43,163 bases of DNA from Haloarchaeobius iranensis (GTDB lineage: Archaea > Halobacteriota > Halobacteria > Halobacteriales > Natrialbaceae): assembly GCF_900103505.1 (NCBI RefSeq), contig NZ_FNIA01000025.1:1-43163 (forward strand). Reading direction: 5' to 3'. Shown one piece after another: positions 32,635 to 40,020 of the stretch. The position numbers and the translations under genes were made by a program. Every line of letters starts with the position of its first letter. The first letter of the stretch is position 1. The notes under the pieces were generated by a model. It was not told where the DNA came from, did not search any database, and was given only the letters and a program-made list of their open reading frames with translations.

Positions 32635-33345
32635 ATGGTAGACGGAGAAAAGTCCGACACGTCCAGACGTGCGATACTCAAGGGAACTGCCGGGACGGTG
32701 GGGGCCGCCTCGATTCCGGCGACGGCCGCCGCCAACAGCTCGGGGCAGTCCATCGAACTGCGTCGCAAGCGCCTCGAAGCGCAACGCCGTATCCCGAAGG
32801 AGTACGACGAGGCGTCGGTACAGGAGGCCCTCGACGAGGACGCCGAGGCGCTGCTGCGCGCGCTCGCCGACGAGGGGTTCATCTCCAGCCCCGACCTCTC
32901 CGACTTCGCGTCCATCGAGGACCCCGCGTCGTCGGCCACGATGTCCAACAACCGAAAGGTCGCGACGGTGGGCGACGTCCACGAGGCGACCGGCCAACAA
33001 ACTGCCCATCTGCAGGCGTACGCGACCACCGACTCCCACGACATCGACTTCCACGTCCTGCCCGACGTCGACGTCGCGTTCGCCGTGGCGAAGGAGCGAT
33101 CCGGCGACGGCCTGTTCCTCGTCGACCCGTCGAACGACACCACGACGAGCGAGGTCTCGCCGCAGGGCTGCAGTGGCGAAAAGTGTCAGGCGATCTGTGA
33201 CCCGACGAACCCGCGCATCGACCCGTACGTCATCCGGACGCAGGGTGACACGCCGTGTTCGAACACCTGCGTCGACTCCGAGGACATCTGCGGCGAGTGT
33301 CCTGACGCCGACGAGTGTGACGACAGCGGCGGTGGCGGCTGGTAA
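32635..33345 (+). CDS. Tat-exported protein with C-terminal eight-cysteine domain
   Basis: 236 residues. TSRRAILKGTAGTVGAASIP is a twin-arginine signal likely cleaved after ATAAA. The middle (about 38-170) is acidic and helical and resembles a protective or targeting pro-region. The end (179-236) holds eight cysteines: C179, C184, C188, C208, C212, C219, C222 and C228, spaced like disulfide-rich or zinc-binding modules, and stops in Asp-Ser-Gly4-Trp. Tat signal, pro-region and Cys-rich tail recall halocin C8 precursors, but I see no sequence match to halocin C8 itself. It might be a peptide antibiotic precursor, a secreted metal-binding protein, or other. Function unknown. Confidence 0.75.
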   Translation: MVDGEKSDTSRRAILKGTAGTVGAASIPATAAANSSGQSIELRRKRLEAQRRIPKEYDEASVQEALDEDAEALLRALADEGFISSPDLSDFASIEDPASSATMSNNRKVATVGDVHEATGQQTAHLQAYATTDSHDIDFHVLPDVDVAFAVAKERSGDGLFLVDPSNDTTTSEVSPQGCSGEKCQAICDPTNPRIDPYVIRTQGDTPCSNTCVDSEDICGECPDADECDDSGGGGW

Positions 33346-33389
33346 GCGACGCGACTGAACTGACCGCTCGCAGGCGGCTCCCCGCGCCG

Positions 33390-33512
33390 TTACAGCAGGT
33401 ACCGGTAGTAGTCAGCGAACGTCTCGGGCACCGGTCGAGCTGGGACGGGTAGAGGTCGAACTTCACTCCGTGGCGGGAGGTTGACGAACGCTCCGGTTAG
33501 CAGTTCTAACTT
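33390..33512 (-). pseudogene. Possible C-terminal gene fragment
   Basis: On the minus strand a 40-codon open stretch between TAG (33513-33515) and TAA (33390-33392) ends in PVPETFADYYRYLL. The end looks protein-like, while there is no start codon. It may be the last piece of a gene lost by deletion. The match is by eye only and no family is assigned. Confidence 0.2.
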
Positions 33513-33546
33513 CTACCGGAGCAGTTGGAAGGAAGACACGTCTTCC
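33490..33546. terminator. Two adjacent hairpins between convergent genes
   Basis: CTCCG-GTTAG-N5-CTAAC-N6-CGGAG (about 33491-33521) is a nested stem. GGAAGAC-AC-GTCTTCC (33531-33546) is a perfect 7-bp stem with a 2-nt loop. They lie between the ends of the Cys-rich gene and the prenyl-synthase-like gene, where both transcripts should stop. Function as terminators is inferred from position. Confidence 0.4.
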
Positions 33547-33558
33547 GTCCGAGGAGAC

Positions 33559-34413
33559 TCAGCCGTGGTGACGCTCGTGGACCGCCGCGACGTCGACCGC
33601 GAACAGGGAGCGAATCCGCTCCCGGCGCTCGGCCGGCAGCCCCTCGAGGTGGGCCGCGAGCGCCGACCGTTCCGCCGCCAGCAGCGACGCCGCCTCGTCC
33701 GCGTCGACGAACCGGTAGAGGTTCCACGGCTCGCCGGCCTCGCGGCCGTGCTGCCTACAGTCGACGACGAACTGCTCGCACCGATAGTAGCGGCGGCCGA
33801 CCCGTTCCGCTCGAGCGACCGCGTCGTCGGCCGCGCCCGCCGCCAGCGCACTCACCCCCGTGACGAAGCCGAACAGGCCGGCCTGCAGGTCGAGGATGTC
33901 CAGGTACGCCGCCAGCGACGGCTCCTGTCGTCGTTCACCGAAGGGCGCGCCGGTCAACCGCCGCGCTCGCCGAGACCAGTAGGCGACGACGTCGCCACCG
34001 AGTCGACCCAGTCGTTCCACGAACAGCGAGAGGAGCACCTGCAGCACGAGGAACACGCAGTCCTCGTCCTCGGGCGCGACGTCGCCATCGACGAGGTCGT
34101 CCGCGATGTCGTAGTACTCCGTCACGGCGACGGTGAACTCGCACACCGTCGCCAGGTCCGTCCCGTCGGGGTCGTGAGCGAGGTACAGCTGCTCGGCGAG
34201 TGCCAGTGTCTCCAGCTTCGGTCGCTGGCTGCGCTTCGGGAGCGCCCGGCTCGGGTCGAAGGCGAGTTCGTAGACCTGCTCCCGGGCGGCGTCCGACTCG
34301 ACATCCGCGAGCAGCGCCTCGACGGCGTCGAGCGAACGGAACCGTAGCTCTTCCCGGTAGGCCGCCAGTTCCTGCTCCCGGTCCGGCGGGAGCGTAGAAG
34401 GCGCTTCGAACAT
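33559..34413 (-). CDS. Class I prenyl-synthase-like protein with one Asp-rich motif
   Basis: 284 residues, all-helical, acidic. TVAVTEYYDIADDLVDGD (about 100-117) holds the first Asp-rich DDxxD motif of trans-isoprenyl diphosphate synthases, preceded by SQRPKLETLALAEQLYLAHD. At the expected place of the second Asp motif, near residues 215-235, the sequence is EQFVVDCRQHGRE, so the second DDxxD is lost. Chain-elongating enzymes need both motifs, hence this may be a non-catalytic or differently acting relative, or bind prenyl diphosphates. It is a single gene, start at 34413 just after an AT-rich cagaaaataac box on its own promoter side (34431-34441). Confidence 0.65.
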   Translation of the reverse strand: MFEAPSTLPPDREQELAAYREELRFRSLDAVEALLADVESDAAREQVYELAFDPSRALPKRSQRPKLETLALAEQLYLAHDPDGTDLATVCEFTVAVTEYYDIADDLVDGDVAPEDEDCVFLVLQVLLSLFVERLGRLGGDVVAYWSRRARRLTGAPFGERRQEPSLAAYLDILDLQAGLFGFVTGVSALAAGAADDAVARAERVGRRYYRCEQFVVDCRQHGREAGEPWNLYRFVDADEAASLLAAERSALAAHLEGLPAERRERIRSLFAVDVAAVHERHHG

Positions 34414-34534
34414 AGTTCCACTCCACGTCGTCAGAAAATAACGGTGTCGGTCCGGACTACCCGTCACCGGGACTGAACTCCTCGACCGCCGCCGGTGCCG
34501 GACCGGCGTCGCGCTCCTGCTCGGTGGGTCCGAC

Positions 34535-34735
34535 GTGCTGTTCCAGTCCGGGCGGACGCTCGCGTTCGTGCTCGCCATTCCCCAGCAGGCACTCCTCCGG
34601 CTCCTGGGGGAGCCACAGACACTCCTCTGGGCGGTCGTCGGATACCTCACCTGGTCCGACCAGCTGGCCGCTGTCGGGAGCGTCGAGCGGGTGCGGCAGT
34701 GGGCGACGGACACCGTCGGCGGCCCGAGCCGGTGA
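34535..34735 (+). CDS. Small protein of unknown function, start uncertain
   Basis: The open frame gives 66 residues from GTG 34535 and stays open further upstream (GTELLDRRRCRTGVALLLGG). It contains FQSGRTLAFVLAIPQQALLR and WAVVGYLTWSDQLAAVG, amphipathic to weakly hydrophobic. The composition is protein-like, and the frame ends 3 nt before the stop of the convergent TRAM gene. The true start may be an upstream non-ATG codon, since an AT-rich box sits at 34433-34441. Not recognised as a family. Confidence 0.4.
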   Translation: MLFQSGRTLAFVLAIPQQALLRLLGEPQTLLWAVVGYLTWSDQLAAVGSVERVRQWATDTVGGPSR

Positions 34736-34738
34736 GCC

Positions 34739-35086
34739 CTACCCCACGACGGTCCCGTCGGCCGAGGTGCCCCCGCGGTTGAACGAGGTGATCTTCACGC
34801 GGACCACGTCGCCGACGGCAGCGCCCGAGGGCACGTCCTCGGCGAAGACGACGAACCCCTCGACCTTGCCGACCGCCACGCGCTCGCCGGAGTGGTGGTC
34901 GCTGAACTCGGTGATGCCGAACTCGACGGTGTCGCCGATGTCGACCGGTGCGTCGCGCTGCTGGGCCGCTTCGTGGGCCCGCTTGGAGGCGCGGGCGTCG
35001 TCGCTGCCGCGTCGCCGGAGGACGGCCGCGACGGCGACGAGGAGCACGACCGCTGCCGCACCAGCGGCGATGTAGAGCTGTTGCAT
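34739..35086 (-). CDS. Membrane-anchored TRAM-domain protein
   Basis: 115 residues. One N-terminal helix (LYIAAGAAAVVLLVAVAAVL, about 4-23) and a basic/Ala linker precede a TRAM domain at about 50-115: DIGDTVEFGITEFSDHHSGE, then VGKVEGFVVFAEDVPSGAAV, then VRVKITSFNRGGTSADGTVV. TRAM domains bind RNA, as in TrmA/RumA enzymes and archaeal cold-shock-like proteins. Tethering to the membrane suggests a role near secreting ribosomes, which is inferred only. The ATG at 35086 begins just upstream of the hydrophobic segment. Confidence 0.82.
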   Translation of the reverse strand: MQQLYIAAGAAAVVLLVAVAAVLRRRGSDDARASKRAHEAAQQRDAPVDIGDTVEFGITEFSDHHSGERVAVGKVEGFVVFAEDVPSGAAVGDVVRVKITSFNRGGTSADGTVVG

Positions 35087-35257
35087 GGGCGCGTGGTCAT
35101 CCCGCACCGGCAAATAGCTTGGAGGTACACACGTACCCGGCGCGGGACCGGGTCGGTCGTCGCGGCCGCCGTTCGACGGACGCGTCAGCGGCCCACGGCG
35201 TCCGGACGATACCGAGGGAAGTGTTTTATGGCCGCCCCGGGACTCTACCGGACCAGT

Positions 35258-36094
35258 ATGGACGATACGGATGTCGAGGAGCCGTCGGGCGGACCGGTAC
35301 TGCGGACGGTGAGCGCGATCTACAACCACTTCTGGAACGTCGTGCTGACCGGCATCGCCATCATCCTCCCCGTGGTCATCACGCTGTACGTCGTCCAGCT
35401 GGCGGTCAGCTTCGTCCGCAAGGCGCTCGACCCGTTCATCCTCTTCCTGCAGTACTTCGGCATCATCGAGCGGTTCGAGCGCGTCGAGGTCGTCAGCCTG
35501 CTCATCGAGCTGAACGTCTACCGGTTCGTCTTCGACTTCCTGACCGAGATCATCGCGCTGGGCATCCTGTTCCTCATCGTCCTGGTCGTCGGTTCGGTCG
35601 GGCACAACCGGTACGGCGAACGGATAATCCGGTACGTCGACCTCACCATCTCCTCCATCCCGGGCGTGGGGACCGTCTACAAGAGCTTCCGGCGGATGGG
35701 CGACGTGATGCTCGACGACTCGGCCGAGAACTTCCAGGACATCAAGCTCGTCCGCTGTCTGGGCGACGAGATGTACGTCCTCGGCTTCGAGACCAGCAGC
35801 GCACCGGCGAGCGTCGAGGACGCCGCCGACCACGAGGAGATGGTGACACTGTTCATCCCGATGGCACCGAACCCCGTCACCGGGGGCTTCCTGACGTACG
35901 TCCCGCGGGAGAACGTCTACGACATCGATATGACCATCGAGGACGGCGTCCGGAGCATCCTGACGAGCGGCGTCGCGACGGGGGAGGGCGCGACGGACCC
36001 CGGACAGCTGACCCTCGACGACATCCAGAACGTCGCTCGCGTCGAGCAGCTCCAGGACGCCCTGCCGCTCCAGGGCGACGACCGCTCGAAGTGA
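35258..36094 (+). CDS. DUF502 family membrane protein
   Basis: 278 residues. Two hydrophobic segments, at about 29-55 (VVLTGIAIILPVVITLYVVQ) and about 92-112 (IIALGILFLIVLVVGSVGH), and the conserved block SIPGVGTVYKSFRRMGDVML (about 131-150), then VTLFIPMAPNPVTGGFLTYV, match DUF502. These are two-helix inner-membrane proteins with an external soluble domain and no known function. ATG 35258 is preferred: a TATA-like gtgttttatgg (35221-35231) is about 30 nt upstream, while the earlier in-frame ATG (35228) overlaps that box. It is a single gene. Confidence 0.85.
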   Translation: MDDTDVEEPSGGPVLRTVSAIYNHFWNVVLTGIAIILPVVITLYVVQLAVSFVRKALDPFILFLQYFGIIERFERVEVVSLLIELNVYRFVFDFLTEIIALGILFLIVLVVGSVGHNRYGERIIRYVDLTISSIPGVGTVYKSFRRMGDVMLDDSAENFQDIKLVRCLGDEMYVLGFETSSAPASVEDAADHEEMVTLFIPMAPNPVTGGFLTYVPRENVYDIDMTIEDGVRSILTSGVATGEGATDPGQLTLDDIQNVARVEQLQDALPLQGDDRSK

Positions 36095-36207
36095 GCCACC
36101 GCCGGTACCGGGTCCGCCGCCGGTCGAGCTGTCGGGGGCGTTCGTGAGACGGCTCCGGCCGTTACCGGGCGGCCGGCCGGGGGCCCGACAACACGGGCAG
36201 CCCGGGC

Positions 36208-37437
36208 CTACGGCTCCGGCGCGAACCAGGCGACGGCGATGCCCACGAGTCCGAGCGCGCCCGCGCCGAGGAAGGCAGTCCCGTAGTTCGTCGCATCGAT
36301 GAGCGCGCCGCCGACGATGGGGGCGAGGAACGCACCGGCGAGCCCGATGCTCGTCAGGAAGGCGACGGCGGTGGCGGCGACGGCGGGCTCGACGAGCTCA
36401 CGGACGTAGGCGAACACGAGTCCGAGACAGAGCTGGATGGCGAAGCCGGCGACCAACAGCGCGGCGACGACGACCGGCACGCCGCGGAGGGACGTGAACG
36501 CGGCGACGGCCGGCGTCGCCAGGACGAAGGAGGCCAGCACGACCGGGCGACGGCGACCCCCGAACAGCCGGTCGGAGAGCACGCCGCCGCTGATGCGCGA
36601 GAGGACCCCGACAGCCGGGAACAGCGCCGAGAGCGCGCCGCTGGCGACGAGCGTGAGGCCGAGTTCGTCGGTCAGGTAGGACGGGGCCCAGCTGTTGACG
36701 AACAGGTACAGCGAGTAGCCGAGGAAGCCGAGGACGCCGACGAGCCAGACGCGCCGGTCGGTGACGACCCGCGAGAGGTCCGCGAACGTGGGCGTCGGCG
36801 TGTCGCTCGCGCGGCCGCTCCCGCGGCTGGTCGGCCAGAACAGCGCGAGGCCGACGAGCGAGAGCGCGGTGAACACCGGGAAGACGGCGGGCCAGCCGAA
36901 CGTCTCGGCGACGAGGGGTGCGGCGGCCTGCCCGACGGCGAAGCCGACCGGCCCGCTGGCGGTGAACGTCGCGACGGCGGTCGCCTGGCGCTCGGCCTCG
37001 AACGACCGCCCGACGACGTCGATGCCGGCGTTCCAGACGACGACGTAGGCGAGCCCGCCGAGCACGCGCGAGGCGAGCACCAGCGCGAAGGACTCGATGG
37101 TCGCGGCGTACCAGCCCCAGAGGCCGGCGACGAGCAGGAGGCCGACCGCGACGGCGACCGCGTGCCGGGAGTTCGTCCGGTCGAGGACGACGCCGACCGG
37201 GATGCTGGCGACGACGGCGGTGCCGAACATCACGCTGACGATGAGCCCGGCCGCGGAGGGGCCGATGTCGAGCGACTGCCGGATGAGCGTCGTCACGCTC
37301 GCCGGCGCGAGCTCGTAGGCCCCGAGCGAGACGGACATGACGCTCGCGCCGAGGAGCAGTCCCCAGCGGGCTCGCTCGCTGGAGACGGCTGGTCCCTCGG
37401 ACGGCCCGTCGTCGCTGGTCGCGTCGGTCGTGGACAC
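36208..37437 (-). CDS. MFS transporter
   Basis: 409 residues with 12 predicted membrane helices in two six-helix halves joined by a charged loop near 200-220 (SRGSGRASDTPTPTF). The A-motif-like GVVLDRTNSRHAV lies in the loop between helices 2 and 3, and its second-half counterpart is GGVLSDRLFGGRRRP. The layout YELAPASVTTLIRQSLDIGP in helix 1-2 resembles sugar-phosphate or nitrate-type MFS permeases. Substrate cannot be told. Single minus-strand gene, with no regulator nearby. Confidence 0.85.
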   Translation of the reverse strand: MSTTDATSDDGPSEGPAVSSERARWGLLLGASVMSVSLGAYELAPASVTTLIRQSLDIGPSAAGLIVSVMFGTAVVASIPVGVVLDRTNSRHAVAVAVGLLLVAGLWGWYAATIESFALVLASRVLGGLAYVVVWNAGIDVVGRSFEAERQATAVATFTASGPVGFAVGQAAAPLVAETFGWPAVFPVFTALSLVGLALFWPTSRGSGRASDTPTPTFADLSRVVTDRRVWLVGVLGFLGYSLYLFVNSWAPSYLTDELGLTLVASGALSALFPAVGVLSRISGGVLSDRLFGGRRRPVVLASFVLATPAVAAFTSLRGVPVVVAALLVAGFAIQLCLGLVFAYVRELVEPAVAATAVAFLTSIGLAGAFLAPIVGGALIDATNYGTAFLGAGALGLVGIAVAWFAPEP

Positions 37438-37673
37438 GCCACACCGGTTCCCCCGGTGGCCGTATCAAGCTATCGTGGGAACTGCTCACGGACAGCATGG
37501 GTTGGTCGGCGACAGGGCGGCTCCCGGCGTCACGTGCGCATCGCCGGCCAGCACGAGCGGTTCGGATGGATCGACTGGGCCCGAACCACAGTCCATTCGT
37601 TCGCTTTCCAGTTGAAACAGAGGGGGCAGAGGAGACCAACACGGCTATTCGTGACGGGTGCCTAGCGACGCCC

Positions 37674-38348
37674 ATGCGACGACGTACGTTCCTCGCGGGT
37701 TCGGCTGCACTCGGTGCGGCCACTCTCGCAGGCTGTCTCGGCGGCGGGAACGGAAACGTGACGGTGGCGGACGGGGAGACGATCACGCTCACACCCGTCG
37801 GCAAGACGTACGAGTGGTTCCAGGACGACGCGGCCCGGTTCGTGGACGCTCGCGGGACCGGCCAGTACGAACAGTCCCACATCGTCGGGGCCGTGAGTAG
37901 TCCGGCGTCGAACCCCGGCGGCCCCGGGGACCCCGTGATGGACTGGCCGACCGACACTCGCATCGTCTGCTACTGCGGCTGTCCGCACCACCTCTCCTCG
38001 CTGCGTGCCGCACACCTCCAGAAGAACGGCTACTCGAACGTCTCCGTCATCGACGAGGGGTTCTTCGAGTGGGTCGACCGCGGCTACCCGGTCACCGGGC
38101 AGTCGAGCACCGCGTTCTACGAGATCACCGGCGAGACGGACCCCGCGGACGCCGGCGAGATGGCCTGGGTCCGCGACCTCGAGTCCGACCAGGACGAGGC
38201 CGCACCCATCGCCGCGGACGGGTCGTACACCGTCCACGTCCGCTTCGCGGACATCACGGACGACACCGTGTTGACGCTCTCGACGCCCTCGTACACCGTC
38301 GAGGCACCGCTCGGCAGGCTCACCGACGGACTCGTCACTGGCCCCTGA
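37674..38348 (+). CDS. Rhodanese-domain lipoprotein
   Basis: 224 residues. RRRTFLAGSAALGAATLAGC carries a Tat-like signal and a lipobox with Cys21. A rhodanese fold follows at about 45-140: VDARGTGQYEQSHIVGAVSS, then RIVCYCGCPHHLSSLRAA with the loop cysteine (Cys101 or Cys103), then VSVIDEGFFEWVDRGYPV. A beta-rich extension (about 145-224) follows. Extracytoplasmic rhodaneses move sulfane sulfur or sense oxidants. The active loop C-Y-C-G-C-P-H-H has three cysteines and lacks the usual closing Arg-Ser, so substrate may differ. No partner gene is apparent. Confidence 0.85.
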   Translation: MRRRTFLAGSAALGAATLAGCLGGGNGNVTVADGETITLTPVGKTYEWFQDDAARFVDARGTGQYEQSHIVGAVSSPASNPGGPGDPVMDWPTDTRIVCYCGCPHHLSSLRAAHLQKNGYSNVSVIDEGFFEWVDRGYPVTGQSSTAFYEITGETDPADAGEMAWVRDLESDQDEAAPIAADGSYTVHVRFADITDDTVLTLSTPSYTVEAPLGRLTDGLVTGP

Positions 38349-38366
38349 CCCGTACCAGAGGACGCC

Positions 38367-38519
38367 TCAGCCTTGCGCCTGCTCGAGCAGGCAGGAGATG
38401 CTGCAGTAGTAGTGCCGTATCTGCTGCGTCGAGCCCTTGTACTCCATCGGCTTGACGACCTCGATGTGCGTCTCTGCCTCCTCGTCGATGTCGTCCATGC
38501 AGACGTTACACTGAGTCAT
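38367..38519 (-). CDS. 50-aa small protein with two cysteine knuckles
   Basis: ATG 38519 to TGA 38367, encoding 50 residues: MTQCNVCMDDIDEEAETHIE, a central VKPMEYKGSTQQIRHYY and an end CSISCLLEQAQG. C4-x2-C7 and C39-x3-C43 could bind one zinc ion, a pattern of the many small zinc-finger proteins of haloarchaea. It is convergent with the rhodanese gene. Cys spacing, acidity and sensible codon use argue for a real gene despite its length. Possible roles are nucleic acid or protein binding; none is shown. Confidence 0.7.
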   Translation of the reverse strand: MTQCNVCMDDIDEEAETHIEVVKPMEYKGSTQQIRHYYCSISCLLEQAQG

Positions 38520-38634
38520 GCTCTATCGAACCCCCGTGTCGTGCCACCCGTGCACTGGAATCGACCCCATGTGACTGGTGTACACGACCTTGCGGACTAC
38601 ACTATCATAAGGTTTGTAGCCACTCACGTGGCTT

Positions 38635-38654
38635 CACCCGGGATATTCCGGGTG
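38635..38654 (-). terminator. Hairpin after the flavin oxidoreductase gene
   Basis: CACCCGG (38635-38641) and CCGGGTG (38648-38654) form a perfect 7-bp stem with a 6-nt loop, 9 nt beyond the stop of the minus-strand reductase gene. It likely ends that transcript. Confidence 0.45.
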
Positions 38655-38662
38655 CGACTGCC

Positions 38663-39964
38663 TCAGCGGCCGGTCTCGTACGTGCCGCCGCGCTCGCGAC
38701 GGGCCCGCTCGCGAACGACGCTCGGCGTGCGACATCGGCCCGGTTCGTCCGTGACCTGCGGGACGGTGCAGTTGTTGCAGTTCTCACAGAGTGCGGCGGT
38801 CTCCGGCGGCACCCCGCCGAGCAGCCGCGCCGGGAGCTTCGGTTCGGCGTAGAACGGTCGCGCCATGCCGACGAGGTCGCACGACTCGCCGAGCAGCCGG
38901 TCGATGCGACCGCGCTCCCGGATGCCGCCCTCCAGCATGACCGGCACGTCCACAGCGTCACGGATACGGCGGGAGATGCCGGCGTTCCAGGCCGGGTCGA
39001 ACCCGTAGAACAGCGACTCCACCCGGTTCCCGACCTTCACCGCCCCGGTGCGGAGTCGGCCCCCGAACGCCTCGTGGTACGCGGGCTGGAGCGACGACTC
39101 GTCCCACGCCCTGGCGGGGTACTCGCCGCGCACGATGCTCATGTCCCATACCACCGAGGTCTCGACCGGCGCGAGCGCGTCGTAGCCGATTTCCGCGAGG
39201 CGTTCGGCGATGACGACCGCGTCGTCGGCGTCGATGCGACGGCGGACGACGGGCGGGCTCGGCGTCTCCACGGGCACCTTCGTCACCAGCGGCGCGTCGC
39301 CGGCCCGCTCGCGGAACTCGTCGTGCAGCAGTTCCAGGAACCGCACGCCGTCCGCGAACTCGTCGTCGCGTCGGTTGTAGAACGGGGAGAGGAACTGCTG
39401 GACGATGCCCATGTTCGCCCCGGCGACGTGGACGCCGTCGTAGCCGGCGTCGATGGCCCGAGCGCCCGCGACGGCGAAGTCACGCGCCAGCTCGCGCACC
39501 GCCTGCGTCGAGAGGACGTGCGGCGAGAACTCGAGGAACCCCAGCCGGTCGAGCAGCCGGAGCTGCCACGGCGGCCGCGAGACGGCGAGCTGTTCGAGGT
39601 CGGGATGCTCGGCGCGGTAGCCGGCGTGCCAGGTCTCCATGCTCCGCAGGCCGCCGTGCTCCAGCTGGCAGAAGATGTGGCTCCCGTGTGCGTGAATCCG
39701 GTCGGTGAGCTGCTCGAGTTCGGCGACGAACTCGGGGTCGTGGACCCGGGTCATCCCCGGCGCGGCACACCCCCCTTCCCCGCGGACGATGGTCGCGCCC
39801 TGGCAGAGCAGGCCGGCACCGGCCGCCGCACCCGGTTCCAGGTCGTCGATGAGCGCCTCGACCGCGCCGTCGCCGGTGCCCGCACACTCCAGCAACGGCG
39901 CGCGGTAGAGCCGGTTCGGGAGCGTCAGCGGCCCGATGTCGACCGCGTCGTCGAGCGTCGGCAT
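38663..39964 (-). CDS. NADH:flavin oxidoreductase, Old Yellow Enzyme family with Fe-S cysteines
   Basis: 433 residues. It has an FMN-binding TIM barrel: DIGPLTLPNRLYRAPLLECA at the start (FMN N-terminal motif), FCQLEHGGLRS, then YDGVHVAGANMGIVQQFLSP (the usual Gly-Val-Glu-x-His-x-Ala-x-Gly-Tyr-Leu region, partly changed) and a final VPVMLEGGIRERGRIDRLLG. The end CENCNNCTVPQ...GRC gives Cys393, 396, 399 and 411, the set that holds a [4Fe-4S] cluster in 2,4-dienoyl-CoA reductase-type proteins. The extra C-terminal flavin domain of that enzyme is absent. Likely a reductase of unsaturated carbonyl or dienoyl compounds. Confidence 0.85.
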   Translation of the reverse strand: MPTLDDAVDIGPLTLPNRLYRAPLLECAGTGDGAVEALIDDLEPGAAAGAGLLCQGATIVRGEGGCAAPGMTRVHDPEFVAELEQLTDRIHAHGSHIFCQLEHGGLRSMETWHAGYRAEHPDLEQLAVSRPPWQLRLLDRLGFLEFSPHVLSTQAVRELARDFAVAGARAIDAGYDGVHVAGANMGIVQQFLSPFYNRRDDEFADGVRFLELLHDEFRERAGDAPLVTKVPVETPSPPVVRRRIDADDAVVIAERLAEIGYDALAPVETSVVWDMSIVRGEYPARAWDESSLQPAYHEAFGGRLRTGAVKVGNRVESLFYGFDPAWNAGISRRIRDAVDVPVMLEGGIRERGRIDRLLGESCDLVGMARPFYAEPKLPARLLGGVPPETAALCENCNNCTVPQVTDEPGRCRTPSVVRERARRERGGTYETGR

Positions 39965-40020
39965 GGGAGGGGATTCGACTGCGAGCGAGGAAAACCCGTG
40001 GGATGGTCGGCGGGAGGGGA

